Position numbers and translations under genes: made by a program
The notes under the pieces: model-generated
Seen by the model: the letters and a program-made list of their open reading frames with translations, nothing else
Database searches by the model: none
What the model was told of the DNA's origin: nothing
Part shown: one piece after another, positions 45,474 through 55,176 of the stretch
How the letters are laid out: every line of letters starts with the position of its first letter
Position numbering within the stretch: the first letter of the stretch is position 1
Origin: Arthrobacter pascens
Lineage (GTDB): Bacteria > Actinomycetota > Actinomycetes > Actinomycetales > Micrococcaceae
DNA length: 64,000 nt
Reading direction: 5' to 3'
Assembly (NCBI RefSeq): GCF_030816475.1
Contig: NZ_JAUSXF010000001.1
Span: forward strand, 2,604,001-2,668,000

Positions 45474-46933
45474 GGCAGCTCCCTCCCTTCGGTGGCGGGT
45501 ACCGGGGCTGGAGGCAATGCTATCCGATCGCCCAAATGCCTCAGTCCCACACTGTTGGAGGATTTGAAAAGCACCAGGTCGCCGGGTTCCAGTTCTGCAC
45601 TCAGGAGTTCGTAAGCCTCATCGGGCGTCTCCGCGAAGACGCATTCGTCCCCCCAGGAGCCTTCCTGTACGGCGGATACATAAAGGGCACGCGCTTCGCG
45701 GCCTACCACGACCAGGCGGGAGATATTCAGCCGCACCACCTGTGTGCCCACGGCTGTGTGTTCACGGATGGAGTCGGGGCCCAGCTCCAGCATGGCGCCC
45801 AGGACGGCCCAGGTGCGGCGGCCTCGGCCAAGGTCTGCCAGGGTGCGCAGGGCCGCCCGCATGGATTCCGGGTTGGCGTTGTAGGCGTCGTTGATGATGG
45901 TGACGCCGTCGGGCCGCTCGGTGCGCTCCATCCGCCAGCGGCTGGCGGCTGTCTGGCTGCTCAGCGAGGCGGCGATCTCAGGGCCGGGGATTCCCGCGGC
46001 GAAAGCGGCAGCAGCGGCGGCCAGCAGGTTGCCCGTATGGTGGGAGCCGATAAGCCTGCTGCTGACGTGCAGGTCCGGTTCGCCGCCGGGAAGAATAAGG
46101 TCGAACTCCGGGTTTCCCAGGGCGTTCGTGTCAGGCCGGGCAGCCAGCACCGCAGCTTCCCTGTGGCCGTCGGCGGTGAATCCGACCACGGTGGCCCGGG
46201 TACGGGCCCGCATGGCGGCGACCCTGTCGTCGTCGAGGTTGATGATCGCGGTCCCGGTATCCGGGAGGGCTTCCAGCAGTTCGCCCTTGGCGCGTGCGAT
46301 GTTCTCGACACCGCCGAACTCGCCGGCGTGGGCGGTTCCGACACAGAGAACGACTCCGATGTCCGGCGTCACCATGTCGGCCAGGTACCGGATGTGGCCG
46401 ATACCGGTGGCTCCCATTTCGATCACGAGGTAGCGGGTATCCGTACCGGCGCGGAACACGGTGAGCGGCACGCCGACCTCACCGTTATACGAACCCTGCG
46501 GAGCAACCGTGGATCCATGCCGGGCGAGGATGCCCGCCAGCAGGTCCTTGGTGGTGGTTTTCCCGGCCGAACCGGTGATTCCTATCACGGTCAGGGCGTC
46601 GCCCTCCGCCAGACGCGCTGCCCGGATCCGGCGCACTGCTTCGGCAGCCAGCTTCCCCATGGCCAGGACGGCGTCCTGGACGAGCACCGCAGGAAAGTTG
46701 ACGCCGTCAGGCCCTGCCACTGCCCGCTCGGCGAGGACCAGGGTTGCACCGTTGTCGAAGGCGGCTGCGACGAAGTCGTGACCGTCGGCATGCTCACCGC
46801 GTTTCGCAACATAGAGCGATCCGGCGGTGGCTTCCCGGGAATCCGTGACCACCGAGGCAGGGGTGATCCCGGCGTCGGCATCCAGGCGGCCGTGTGTGAT
46901 TTCGGCGATTTCCGCCGCAGTAAATGCAATCAT
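45470..46933 (-). CDS. murF: UDP-N-acetylmuramoyl-tripeptide--D-alanyl-D-alanine ligase
   Basis: 487 aa. It adds the D-Ala-D-Ala dipeptide to complete the wall pentapeptide. The N-domain carries [19 protein letters not shown], the ATP loop [16 protein letters not shown], and the central [16 protein letters not shown]. It starts six bases after the murE stop and overlaps mraY. Family length is usual. Confidence 0.98.
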   Translation of the reverse strand: MIAFTAAEIAEITHGRLDADAGITPASVVTDSREATAGSLYVAKRGEHADGHDFVAAAFDNGATLVLAERAVAGPDGVNFPAVLVQDAVLAMGKLAAEAVRRIRAARLAEGDALTVIGITGSAGKTTTKDLLAGILARHGSTVAPQGSYNGEVGVPLTVFRAGTDTRYLVIEMGATGIGHIRYLADMVTPDIGVVLCVGTAHAGEFGGVENIARAKGELLEALPDTGTAIINLDDDRVAAMRARTRATVVGFTADGHREAAVLAARPDTNALGNPEFDLILPGGEPDLHVSSRLIGSHHTGNLLAAAAAAFAAGIPGPEIAASLSSQTAASRWRMERTERPDGVTIINDAYNANPESMRAALRTLADLGRGRRTWAVLGAMLELGPDSIREHTAVGTQVVRLNISRLVVVGREARALYVSAVQEGSWGDECVFAETPDEAYELLSAELEPGDLVLFKSSNSVGLRHLGDRIALPPAPVPATEGRELP

Positions 46934-46939
46934 CTCGGT

Positions 46940-48574
46940 CTAGGACTCTATCCGGTCGTCTTGGAGAACGGTGAATCCCTTTGCTGTCAAGGCGTCCCGC
47001 AGTTCCACCCTGTCATCAAGGGCAAGGTTGACGCCCTTGACTTCCTGCCAGACCTCATGGCCGCGGCCCGCCACCAGGATGGTGTCCGCCGGTCCTGCCA
47101 GCTTAACGGCCTGCCGGATCGCGGCGTCCCGGGGAAAGGCCTCCAGGATGGCGCAGTCCAGGGAATCCTTTTCCTTCGCGGCACGGGCGCCTGCGAGGAC
47201 ATCTGCCCTGATGGCTGCGGCGTCCTCGTCGTGGGGGTCGTCATCCGTGACGATGACCGTGTCCGCGAGGCGGGCCGCGATCGCTCCCATGGCCGGGCGT
47301 TTGCCTTGGTCCCGCTGGCCGGTGGCGCCGAACACGACAATCAGCTGTGAATCCGGCCGCCGCACTGCTTCCAAGGCGCGGGCCAGCGCATCGGTGTTGT
47401 GGGCAAAGTCCACCACGGCAGCCGGCTCCTCAGAGACCAGCTGCATCCGCCCCGGCACTGCCACAGTGAACGGGTCATCGCGGTCCAGGGCCGCCTGGAC
47501 AGCGGCGACCTCCGCCCCGCCGGTGATGACCATGACGGCCGCCAGCGCAGCATTGGCCACGTTGAAGCCGCCGGGCAGTCCGGTGTGGACCTTGAGGAAG
47601 TTGCCGCCGGGTCCACGCAGGGTGAAGTCCGTTCCCAGCCCCCGTGCGGCAGTGTCTGTGACCGTCCAGTCGGCCGGCTGTCCGGCGGGAGTTGTGGCGA
47701 GGGTAGTGACAGGAATCTCCGCAGTAGAGGCAAGCCGGCGGCCCCAGTCGTCGTCGACTGTTACGACGGCGGCGCGGGCACGGCGCGGTGTAAAGAGATC
47801 GGACTTGGTGTTGAAGTACTCCTCCATGGTGCCGTGCAGGTCGAGATGGTCCTGGGTGAGGTTGGTGAAGCCGGCGACGTCGAAGACCACACCGTCCACT
47901 CGTTGGAACGAAACAGCGTGCGACGATACCTCCATCGACGCGGCTTCCAGCCCCCGTTCCCGCATGAGCGCCAGCAGCCCGTGCAAGTCAGTGGATTCCG
48001 GTGTCGTGAGCAGGCTGGGAATGGGTTCGCCGCCGGCCAGGATTTCGATGGTTCCGACCAGGCCTGTCTTCTGGCCCAGGGCGCGCAGCAGCGCGTTGAT
48101 GAAGTAGGTGGTGGTGGTCTTGCCGTTGGTTCCGGTCACTCCGAACAGCTGTGGCGAGCCGCCGCTGGAAGGCTGGCTGCGGTAGATCATGGCGGAAAGC
48201 GGGCCCACGACATTCCTCGGCGCATCCACTACCAGCACCGGGACGGCAATTTCTGTTGACAGTGCCAACTGGCGTGCCCCGGCGTCGTCGGTCAGGATGG
48301 CTGCCGCGCCGGCCGCAAGGGCCTGCGGAACAAAGTCCGCTCCGTGGCGCAAGGCACCGGGCAAGGCTACGTATAGGTCGCCAGGTTCCACTGATCGGGA
48401 GTTGAGGGAGATTCCGGTGACGGTGACGGCGGCGGATGGGTCCGGGACGGGAACTCCGATGGATTCGCCGATGCTGTCCAGGCGGACCGCGGCCACTGCT
48501 GTCGGCCTGAAACGGCCGGTTGCCGCTCCCCCGGCCGGGGCAGCGGCATTGCCGGGTGCATTGTGCTCTGACAA
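46940..48574 (-). CDS. murE: UDP-N-acetylmuramoyl-L-alanyl-D-glutamate ligase, probably L-lysine-adding
   Basis: 544 aa, TTG start with GGAG upstream. It adds the third residue of the wall peptide. ATP loop [18 protein letters not shown]-type MEVSSHAVSFQRVDG, LTQDHLDLHGTMEEYF, and GRGHEVWQ near the end. The specificity motif, DNPR in DAP-adding enzymes, reads DDPH (about residues 445-448), consistent with the L-lysine-type wall of Arthrobacter and against meso-DAP. An N-terminal Ala/Gly-rich tail of about 25 residues is unusual. The gap to ftsI is 80 bp. Confidence 0.95.
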   Translation of the reverse strand: MSEHNAPGNAAAPAGGAATGRFRPTAVAAVRLDSIGESIGVPVPDPSAAVTVTGISLNSRSVEPGDLYVALPGALRHGADFVPQALAAGAAAILTDDAGARQLALSTEIAVPVLVVDAPRNVVGPLSAMIYRSQPSSGGSPQLFGVTGTNGKTTTTYFINALLRALGQKTGLVGTIEILAGGEPIPSLLTTPESTDLHGLLALMRERGLEAASMEVSSHAVSFQRVDGVVFDVAGFTNLTQDHLDLHGTMEEYFNTKSDLFTPRRARAAVVTVDDDWGRRLASTAEIPVTTLATTPAGQPADWTVTDTAARGLGTDFTLRGPGGNFLKVHTGLPGGFNVANAALAAVMVITGGAEVAAVQAALDRDDPFTVAVPGRMQLVSEEPAAVVDFAHNTDALARALEAVRRPDSQLIVVFGATGQRDQGKRPAMGAIAARLADTVIVTDDDPHDEDAAAIRADVLAGARAAKEKDSLDCAILEAFPRDAAIRQAVKLAGPADTILVAGRGHEVWQEVKGVNLALDDRVELRDALTAKGFTVLQDDRIES

Positions 48575-48654
48575 GGGGATCTCCGATGGCGCTAGTGGAT
48601 CGGGCCCGCACGGAAACTTCCATGGCGGGCGTCGTGGGGAATGCCGGGCTGTTG

Positions 48655-50457
48655 CTACTTGGCGTACTGCGGCAGCCTGGCCGGGGTACCTGTGGACGGC
48701 TGGACGTTGTAGGTCCGGAGTACCTGGCTCATGACCGAGCGGAAGACCGGCCCGTTCGTGATGCCGTAGATGTTGCCCTGCGGCCGCTGCAGTATCACCT
48801 CCACAATAAACCGGGGATCGTCCATCGGCGCCATCCCCACAATGGACGCGGTGTAGCCGCAGTAGCCTGGCTTTCCGTCGTCGCAGGGCGATTCTGAGGT
48901 CCCGGTCTTGGCGCCGACCCGATACCCGTCAATGGCCGCATCCTTGATTTCGCCCTCGGTCACGGCGCTTTCCAGGATGTCGCGCATCTGCTGTGCTGTG
49001 TTCTTTGAAACCACCTGCCGCGAATCCTGGACGGGTGTCTTCTCCTCCGTGCCGTCGGCGTTAACAAAGCCGTCGATCAGCCGTGGCTGGAGCATGACGC
49101 CGTCATTGGCGATGCTCTGGTAGGCCCGCACCGTCTGCACCGTTGACTGGGATACCCCTTGCCCGAAGAGCACTGTGTACTGCTGGCGGTCATCCCACTG
49201 GTCCGCGGGGGTGAGGATGCCGGCGGCCTCTGCCGGAAGCCCGATGTCCGGTGCCTGGCCGATGCCGAACTTCTGCAGCCAGTCGTGACGCTTTTCCTTG
49301 CTCAGCCGCTGCCCGACCATCACGGTCCCGGTGTTCATGGAGTATCCGATGATGCCGGCCAGAGTTCGTTGCTCGGTGCCGTGGGTAAAGGCGTCGCTGA
49401 ACGTCTGGTTGTCAACGGTGTAGGTAGGCGGAATAGTGAACCGGTCCAGGGGACTGGACGTCCCCTCCTCGATCGCGGAGGCGGCGGTAATCATCTTCTC
49501 CACGGAGCCTGGTTCGTAGGCGGCGGTCACTGCCCGGACACCGCGGTCCTTCGCTGCCACTCTGCCGGGATCATTCGGGTCCGGGGCGTTGGTGTCCGCC
49601 ATGGCGATGAGGTTGCCGGTCTTGGCATCCATCACGACAATGGTTCCCCACTCCGCCCCCTGCTTGTCCGACTGGCTTTGGATGGCCTGCTGCGCGAAGT
49701 ACTGGATGTCAGAATTGATGGTGAGTTTCACGTCCTTGCCGTTCTGCGGCGGCGTGAGTTGATCCATACCGACCGGGATCCTCAGGCCGTCGGCGCCGGT
49801 CTCGAACAGCCGCTTGCCGTCCGTTCCCTTCAGGATGCCGTCCTGGGTCTGCTCAATTCCGGCCTGGCCGGTGGTGCCGTCCTGCAGGAAGCCAACGATC
49901 CCGCCTGCAACCGAACCGTTCGGATATACGCGCTTGCTCACGCCTTCGGTGCCGACGCCGGGGACCAGCAGCTTCGTGACACGGTCCTCGACGTCGGGCT
50001 TCAGGTCCTTTGCCACAATGTAGTAGCGCTGGTTGCCGGTCACGGCCTTCCTGACGTCTTCCGTTGCCATTCCCAGCGCGGAGGCGAGTTCGCTGATGCC
50101 CTGGTCCCGGGTCACGTCAACCAGCTTTTCCTGGCCGTCCACCGTTTCCAGGCGCTGGAACTTGTCGGTCTTGGTGTTGACGGTCTGGTCCACCACCACG
50201 TTGTACCGGATCACGCTGTTGGCCAGGACAGTGCCGTTGGCGTCAAGGATGCTTCCACGTTCGGCAGGAAGGACCGTCTCTTTCATCCGTTTGTTGAGCG
50301 CCGCTTCGGCCATCCCGCCGACGTCCAGGCCCTGGACCAGGAAGAGCTTGCCGCCCACCACGAGCAGGAGCGTCAGCATGATCCCCAGGCCCAGGCGCAA
50401 GCGCTTCCTGGCGTTAGGCACCTTCCCGCTCTTTGCCTTACCGGTACTCTGCGCCAC
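48655..50457 (-). CDS. ftsI: Septal penicillin-binding protein FtsI (PBP3)
   Basis: 600 aa, GTG start with AAGGGA upstream. The class B PBP crosslinks septal peptidoglycan. One membrane helix at about 23-45; PBP dimer domain about 60-240; transpeptidase about 250-585 with catalytic S318-V-E-K321, the SMN of GYSMNTG, and KTGT in VGAKTGTSES. A short CxxxC-type pair occurs in CDDGKPGYC near residue 545. Partner of FtsW. Confidence 0.97.
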   Translation of the reverse strand: MAQSTGKAKSGKVPNARKRLRLGLGIMLTLLLVVGGKLFLVQGLDVGGMAEAALNKRMKETVLPAERGSILDANGTVLANSVIRYNVVVDQTVNTKTDKFQRLETVDGQEKLVDVTRDQGISELASALGMATEDVRKAVTGNQRYYIVAKDLKPDVEDRVTKLLVPGVGTEGVSKRVYPNGSVAGGIVGFLQDGTTGQAGIEQTQDGILKGTDGKRLFETGADGLRIPVGMDQLTPPQNGKDVKLTINSDIQYFAQQAIQSQSDKQGAEWGTIVVMDAKTGNLIAMADTNAPDPNDPGRVAAKDRGVRAVTAAYEPGSVEKMITAASAIEEGTSSPLDRFTIPPTYTVDNQTFSDAFTHGTEQRTLAGIIGYSMNTGTVMVGQRLSKEKRHDWLQKFGIGQAPDIGLPAEAAGILTPADQWDDRQQYTVLFGQGVSQSTVQTVRAYQSIANDGVMLQPRLIDGFVNADGTEEKTPVQDSRQVVSKNTAQQMRDILESAVTEGEIKDAAIDGYRVGAKTGTSESPCDDGKPGYCGYTASIVGMAPMDDPRFIVEVILQRPQGNIYGITNGPVFRSVMSQVLRTYNVQPSTGTPARLPQYAK

Positions 50458-50553
50458 CGTGAATCCCTTGCTGCTCGCCTTTTGTTGCCTGTTGTGTTGC
50501 CTGCTTATTTCCTCTGAGCTTGCCCGTGATGTCGTTGTTCAAGCGGCAGTCAA

Positions 50554-51270
50554 TTACTGCCCGGGCGCCTTCTGCTCCGGAGCCGGAACGGAACCGCCGT
50601 GGAGCTCCACGGACGGGCCGGGCGCTGGTGCCGAGGCGGCGTGCGCCGCTGGCGTCTGCGCCGGCGGGCCTCCCGGATTCTGGCCAGGCGCACCTTCCGA
50701 AGCAGCCGCCGGTGGTGCGGCAGGATCCTTGCCGGCCGGCTTACGGCTGGCCGCAGGATCTGCCGCATTGACAGGAGGAACCACAGCGAGCAGACCGGCA
50801 ACTGCAGGCGCCGGGATGATGGCTCCGACGGCACCGCCTTGCACGGCCGGCGTCGCCTTGCCAGTAACGCTGAGGGTCGAAAGATCGATCTGGCCTTTAA
50901 CAGTGGAAGGCACCATTCCCAGGGCTGTCGCCTTCGCGGCCAGGTTCTGCGGAGCTTCGAAGTTCTGGACCTGCTGCGTCAGATCCTGGTTCTGCTTGGT
51001 CAGGGTGCTCTGCTTGCTGCGCAGTTCGACGAGCTGGTACTGGGCGGTGGAGACCGAGATGTTCAAGACCAGCACCGTGACCAGGGCCACGGCCAGCAAG
51101 GCGAAGCACAGGACCACAAACGGGGCGCGGCGCTTGGCGGGGGCGGAGCGCACGACGGACAGCGGCGTGCGGGCCTTTCGACCACCGCCGGGCGCGCCTG
51201 CCGGGCTGGTCCTGAAAGCCGGAGCGGCGCTGCCGGAGACGACGGGAAAGTTCTTGGCGGCGGTGCTCAT
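50554..51270 (-). CDS. FtsL-like divisome membrane protein with long C-terminal tail
   Basis: 238 aa at the ftsL position between rsmH and ftsI; start overlaps the rsmH stop by four bases. N-terminal cytoplasmic tail (about 1-48, basic), one membrane helix (about 49-73, [26 protein letters not shown]), then a coiled coil with a leucine-zipper pattern (about 74-110, [20 protein letters not shown]), as in FtsL/FtsB. After residue 130 comes a Pro/Ala-rich, disordered tail of about 100 residues, much longer than ordinary FtsL. Assigned by position and topology. Confidence 0.85.
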   Translation of the reverse strand: MSTAAKNFPVVSGSAAPAFRTSPAGAPGGGRKARTPLSVVRSAPAKRRAPFVVLCFALLAVALVTVLVLNISVSTAQYQLVELRSKQSTLTKQNQDLTQQVQNFEAPQNLAAKATALGMVPSTVKGQIDLSTLSVTGKATPAVQGGAVGAIIPAPAVAGLLAVVPPVNAADPAASRKPAGKDPAAPPAAASEGAPGQNPGGPPAQTPAAHAASAPAPGPSVELHGGSVPAPEQKAPGQ

Positions 51271-52259
51271 GCGGCCCTCCTGGCTCTGATTCGTTCCACG
51301 GCGCGGAGCCTTGCGGAAGCGGCGCGGGGATTCTCGGCGATCTCGACGGCGGTCGGCACTTCAGTGCCTTTGGTCAGGGTCTTGAGTTCGGCCTTGTGCT
51401 CTTCAAGCTCTACAGGGAATCCGAGCGGAGCCGAGGACTTGGAGCGCGCCTGGAAGACGCTCTTGACGATCTTGTCTTCCAGGGAGTGATAGGACATGAC
51501 CACGATGCGCCCGGCGAGGGCGATGGCGTCCACGGCGGCGGGCACAGCCCGTTCCAGAACGTCGAGTTCCTCGTTGACCTCGATCCGCAGCGCCTGGAAT
51601 GTCCGCTTGGCCGGGTGGCCACCCGACTTGGCTGCAGCGGCCGGAACCACCGCCCGGATCTGCTCGACAAGCTCTCCGGTGGTAGTGAAGGGCTTAACGG
51701 CGCGGGTTGCCACAATCCTGTTGGCAATCCGGCCGGCGAATTTCTCCTCGCCCCATTTCCGGATAATCCTTACCAGTTCGTCCTCGCTGTAGTTGTTAAC
51801 CACATCAGCGGCGGTCTGGCCGCGGCTGGTGTCCATCCGCATGTCCAATGGAGCGTCAAATGAATAGGCAAAGCCACGCTCACGCTCGTCCAACTGCAGC
51901 GAGGAGACGCCCAGGTCCATCAGGATGCCGTGGACTTCACGTACGCCCAGGTCAGCAAGGACATCGCCGATTTCATCGTAGACAGCATGGACCAGGTCGG
52001 TCCGTGACGAGAAGGGTTCGAGGCGTTCGCCAGCAAGGGCAAGGGCCTCTTCGTCGCGGTCGATACCGATCAGGTGCAGGTCCGGGAATCGTTTCAGCAT
52101 GGCTTCGGAGTGGCCACCCATGCCAAGGGTCGCGTCAACGGCCACCGGAGTTTCACCGCGGAGGCGGGCGGCTTCAAATCCTGGTGCCAACAAATTGATG
52201 CACCGGTCCCTCAGGACAGGCACGTGGCGTTCAGACGTCGGCTTCGGTTGATCGTTCAT
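51267..52259 (-). CDS. rsmH: 16S rRNA (cytosine(1402)-N(4))-methyltransferase
   Basis: 330 aa. It methylates N4 of C1402 in the ribosomal decoding centre with SAM. Blocks: [76 protein letters not shown], and [15 protein letters not shown]. It is the second gene of the dcw cluster, 168 bp after mraZ and coupled to the FtsL-like gene. Confidence 0.98.
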   Translation of the reverse strand: MNDQPKPTSERHVPVLRDRCINLLAPGFEAARLRGETPVAVDATLGMGGHSEAMLKRFPDLHLIGIDRDEEALALAGERLEPFSSRTDLVHAVYDEIGDVLADLGVREVHGILMDLGVSSLQLDERERGFAYSFDAPLDMRMDTSRGQTAADVVNNYSEDELVRIIRKWGEEKFAGRIANRIVATRAVKPFTTTGELVEQIRAVVPAAAAKSGGHPAKRTFQALRIEVNEELDVLERAVPAAVDAIALAGRIVVMSYHSLEDKIVKSVFQARSKSSAPLGFPVELEEHKAELKTLTKGTEVPTAVEIAENPRAASARLRAVERIRARRAA

Positions 52260-52427
52260 GCCTTCGTCCTTTCCTGCCCTGAATACTTGCTGGTGGCTTC
52301 TTGGGCCAGATCCCCATCCGCGCCTGTCTTCGTGCCCGCCTGGCTCCGGGGAAGTGAGCCAGGTTGACCGTCCGATGGGCGGCTGGAGATCTCGTTCAAG
52401 AAGCCGTCCGCCGTCGTGTCCCGATGA

Positions 52428-52856
52428 TCACAGGATCCCCGGAATAGCGTCGTCGGTTTCGGAGAATGCGGTCTCCTTCTCTGCCAGGTACTCATTCCAG
52501 GCCTGGGCATCCCAGATCTCGGCGCGGGTTCCTGCTCCGATGACGGCCAGTTCCCTGCCGAGGCCTGCGTACTCCCGGAGCGCTGGTGGTATGGTTACGC
52601 GCCCCTGCTTGTCAGGTACCTCGTCCGAGGCTCCAGAGAGAAAGACGCGGATGTAATCCCGTGCCTGCTTGGAGGAAATAGGCGCCTCCCGCATTTGCTC
52701 GTGAACCCGCGCAAATTCCTGCTCGCTGAAGACGTAGATGCAGCGCTCCTGGCCTCTTGTGAGAACCAGGCCGCTGGCAAGTTCCTCACGGAACTTAGCG
52801 GGGAGGATAATCCGGCCCTTTTCGTCCAGACGCGGCGAGTGTGTGCCCAGAAACAC
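52428..52856 (-). CDS. mraZ: Transcriptional regulator MraZ
   Basis: 142 aa, GTG start at 52856. Two AbrB-like MraZ repeats: the first starts [25 protein letters not shown], the second contains [20 protein letters not shown]. Each has the DxKGR/DxQGR signature. MraZ binds short direct repeats before its own gene and controls the whole division cluster. Three such repeats lie at 52922-52947 within the promoter, so autoregulation is likely. First gene of the cluster. Confidence 0.97.
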   Translation of the reverse strand: MFLGTHSPRLDEKGRIILPAKFREELASGLVLTRGQERCIYVFSEQEFARVHEQMREAPISSKQARDYIRVFLSGASDEVPDKQGRVTIPPALREYAGLGRELAVIGAGTRAEIWDAQAWNEYLAEKETAFSETDDAIPGIL

Positions 52857-52921
52857 TGGCCCACCGCCTGTCTGCCGTCAGGAACTGCATATCCCCCATG
52901 CTGCAACTACCCTCTTATGTC

Positions 52922-52953
52922 CTCCACATTACTCCACTTTCCCCCACAGTCAA
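52922..52953 (-). promoter_or_regulatory. mraZ promoter with three MraZ-type operator repeats
   Basis: On the minus strand, GTGGGG, GTGGAG and GTGGAG lie at 52947-52942, 52937-52932 and 52927-52922, exactly 10 bp apart. They fall inside a promoter made of TTGACT (complement 52948-52953), a 16-bp spacer and TAATGT (complement 52926-52931). Such direct repeats are the known MraZ binding pattern. Confidence 0.8.
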
Positions 52954-53018
52954 CGCAAGATCGACTGCTATTCCCCCATTTGATGGAAGATATCCGCATA
53001 AATCAGCGGGAACTGCCC

Positions 53019-53034
53019 GTGGTGGGAAGTGGAG
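53019..53034 (+). repeat. Additional GTGG direct-repeat pair, plus strand
   Basis: GTGG at 53019 and GTGGAG at 53029, 10 bp apart, with the same shape as the mraZ operator repeats but on the opposite strand. Confidence 0.45.
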
Positions 53035-53095
53035 GGCTTCGGCACGAGCCCTCTTTCCGCAGGGCTTTCTGCCGGCGGAATCAGCCCTTAAATGC

Positions 53096-53123
53096 AAAAG
53101 ACCCGCCGTAGCGGGTCTTTTTT
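53096..53123. terminator. Bidirectional intrinsic terminator
   Basis: A perfect 11-bp stem (53096-53106 with 53111-53121), loop CGTA, with T-runs on both strands (plus side ends TTTTTT). Separates the DUF3040 gene from the mraZ promoter. Confidence 0.92.
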
Positions 53124-53141
53124 GCTGGTTCTCAGATGCCA

Positions 53142-53157
53142 GTGGTGGAAAATGGAG
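53142..53157 (+). repeat. Second plus-strand repeat pair resembling MraZ sites
   Basis: GTGGTG at 53142 and ATGGAG at 53152, 10 bp apart, 8 of 10 bases of the first unit matching the outermost mraZ operator unit. Confidence 0.4.
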
Positions 53158-53242
53158 GACGCCAAGCTTTCCTTGGCGGGGTTTCCAGGCCAGCGCGATG
53201 GCGCCGACCTCCCGGGGCCGACCTCCCTGTGAGGATCGCGCC

Positions 53243-53614
53243 TTAGGACTCGCCCCGGCGCCGTTCGTCCCAGCGTTCTTCCAGGTTGTTCATAAAGGAA
53301 CTGCGGGACTTGCCACTCTTGGCCGCCCCGCCGGAACGCTGCTTCCGGCCCGCGGAGTTACGCATCGTGGCGAAGTAGACGCCGCCTCCCATCACGACGA
53401 ATCCCAATACTCCGACAAAGATGTTCTGGAGCGTGACGCCCACGAGAAGGAGGAAAATTCCCGCGAGGGCGCAAAGGACGCCGATCACCACATGCCTGGT
53501 GGACCATGAGCGGCTCGGGTCCGAACCCATGGAATTAGCGAACTTCGGATCGTCCTCGTGCAGCTGCTTCTCCAACTGCTCCAGCAGCTTCTGTTCGTGC
53601 TCCGAGAGCGGCAT
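53243..53614 (-). CDS. DUF3040 domain-containing membrane protein
   Basis: 123 aa from the ATG at 53614 with a strong AAGGAGG ribosome site 5-6 nt upstream; a longer reading frame to 53734 lacks one. The start PLSEHEQKLLEQLEKQLHEDDPKFA is the DUF3040 signature, followed by two membrane helices (about 46-64 and 67-85) and a basic C-terminal tail rich in Arg/Ser/Lys. Small, actinobacteria-specific and uncharacterised; it lies next to mraZ in many genomes, as in Rv2164c-2169c. Convergent in no way with dinB: same strand, 260 bp apart. Confidence 0.92.
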   Translation of the reverse strand: MPLSEHEQKLLEQLEKQLHEDDPKFANSMGSDPSRSWSTRHVVIGVLCALAGIFLLLVGVTLQNIFVGVLGFVVMGGGVYFATMRNSAGRKQRSGGAAKSGKSRSSFMNNLEERWDERRRGES

Positions 53615-53875
53615 CACGACCTCCTTAAGTAGGCCAACGTCCGGGCTGGTCCCAGTCGATGCTTCTGCTCCGATAACGACCGGCATACCGTAGAGGTTCC
53701 CGGTCCGCCGGCGATGGCGGAACTGGATTCCCACGGCATCTGGCGCAAGAGCAGCAGCATGTCCAAGAGGTCCGGCAATGTCTGAAACTATGTACCTCTA
53801 AGGATAGTTTGTTGCGGGCCGTTCTGAAAGACGGCACTGACTTTCCGGATCCCTCTTGGAGGCCTGAAATCCCGC

Positions 53876-55102
53876 CTATCCCGGCCCGTTTCCGGAATCC
53901 AGCAAGCGGGCGGGAAGAACAGATTTGTTGCCGAATTTTCGGCTCACTCTGTCCAGCGCCTGCTCGGCTGCGCGCCAGTTGTCATCCCTCCGGTCAAAGC
54001 TCAATTGAAGCGATGTCCGGGCTGCGTCTTCCAGCTGTTCCGCCCGGATACCGACCAGCCGGACTGTCATGGTCCTGTCCCCGAGCGCGTCGAGAAGCTG
54101 GAGGGCCACCTCATAGATCAGTTGGGCAGTGTCCACAGGGGTTTGGACCGTGCGGCTGCGCGTGATCGTGGAAAAATCCGCGTAGCGGACCTTCAAGGCC
54201 ACCGTCCTCGCCACCATCCCCGAGCTGCGCAGACGCTCCGCTGTCCGGTGGGAGAGCCGAAGCAGCTCGCGGTGGAGAATGGCATCGTCGCCGGTGTCCA
54301 CGGCAAAGGTCTCCTCCGCTCCGATGCTCTTTTCCAATCGCACCGGCGTCACAGGCCGGGGATCGATGCCCCACGACAGCCGATGGACGTGCTCTCCGGT
54401 AGTGCCAAGCACCTTTTTGAGCGTGGGTAAAGGCGTGGCCGCCACGTCAGCAACCGTCCTGATGCCCATCCGGGCGAGAATCTCTGCGGTTTTGGTTCCG
54501 ACTCCCCACAAGGCGCCCACCGGAAGGCTCTGCAGGTAGGGCACCGTTTCCTCGGGTCCGATCACCAGGAGCCCGTCCGGCTTGCAGCGGGTGGATGCAA
54601 TCTTGGCCACAAACTTGCTGGCCGCGATGCCCACCGACGCCGTAATGCCGAGCTCGCTGGCTACCCGGCGCCTGATCAGTTCGCCGATTTCCCGCGGCGG
54701 GCCCAGCCGCCGGACCGCGCCGCCAACATCCAGGAAGGCTTCGTCAACGCTGAGCGGCTCCACCAGGTCGGTAATCGATTCAAAAATGCCCATAATCCGG
54801 GCGGAGACCTCGTAGTACAGTTTGTGCCGCGGTTCGATGATGACGGCCTGAGGGCACATGCGCGCAGCGATCGCCATGGGCATGGCTGATTTAACTCCGA
54901 ACGCGCGGGCCTCATACGAGGCCGAGAGGACCACCGAACGGTCGGCCGGGTAACCGACGATGACCGGCTTGCCGCGGAGCTGCGGCCGCGTACGTAACTC
55001 TACGGACACAAAGAACGCGTCCATGTCCACGTGCATGATGCAGCTGCGCCTGAGCTCCCGAAGACCTGCTTCGGTTGGCTGGTTGATCCGCTCAGGCCCC
55101 AC
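53876..55102 (-). CDS. dinB: DNA polymerase IV (Y-family translesion polymerase)
   Basis: 408 aa, GTG start at 55102. It bypasses DNA lesions with low fidelity. Palm motifs IMHVDMDAFFVSVELR (first aspartates) and PLSVDEAFLDVG (catalytic Asp-Glu), fingers with YEARAFGVKSAMPMAIA, helix-hairpin-helix VGTKTAEILARMGIRTVADVA and the little-finger domain at about 250-365. The C-terminal beta-clamp binding motif typical of Pol IV is not obvious in the tail FGNKSVLPARLLDSGNGPG. TAGGAT (complement 55110-55115) ends 7 nt before the start: leaderless. No SOS box is seen. Confidence 0.95.
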   Translation of the reverse strand: MGPERINQPTEAGLRELRRSCIMHVDMDAFFVSVELRTRPQLRGKPVIVGYPADRSVVLSASYEARAFGVKSAMPMAIAARMCPQAVIIEPRHKLYYEVSARIMGIFESITDLVEPLSVDEAFLDVGGAVRRLGPPREIGELIRRRVASELGITASVGIAASKFVAKIASTRCKPDGLLVIGPEETVPYLQSLPVGALWGVGTKTAEILARMGIRTVADVAATPLPTLKKVLGTTGEHVHRLSWGIDPRPVTPVRLEKSIGAEETFAVDTGDDAILHRELLRLSHRTAERLRSSGMVARTVALKVRYADFSTITRSRTVQTPVDTAQLIYEVALQLLDALGDRTMTVRLVGIRAEQLEDAARTSLQLSFDRRDDNWRAAEQALDRVSRKFGNKSVLPARLLDSGNGPG

Positions 55103-55176
55103 GACTGCAATCCTAGCCGTTGCTACTGACTAAACTGGAGGCTGAATCCGGCATCAACACCAGGAGGAATGTCCCT

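Larger units (their letters stand above)
52857..53242. other. 386-bp gap: mraZ control region, terminator and spacer
   Basis: No gene. From right to left on the minus strand: the spacer after the DUF3040 stop with two plus-strand repeat pairs (53142-53157, 53019-53034), a bidirectional terminator (53096-53123), then the mraZ promoter with three MraZ-type repeats and a 5' untranslated leader of about 60 nt. Confidence 0.8.

Noticed and set aside
55103-55176. SOS (LexA) box before dinB
   Set aside because: No GAAC-N4-GTTC type sequence between the divergent genes.
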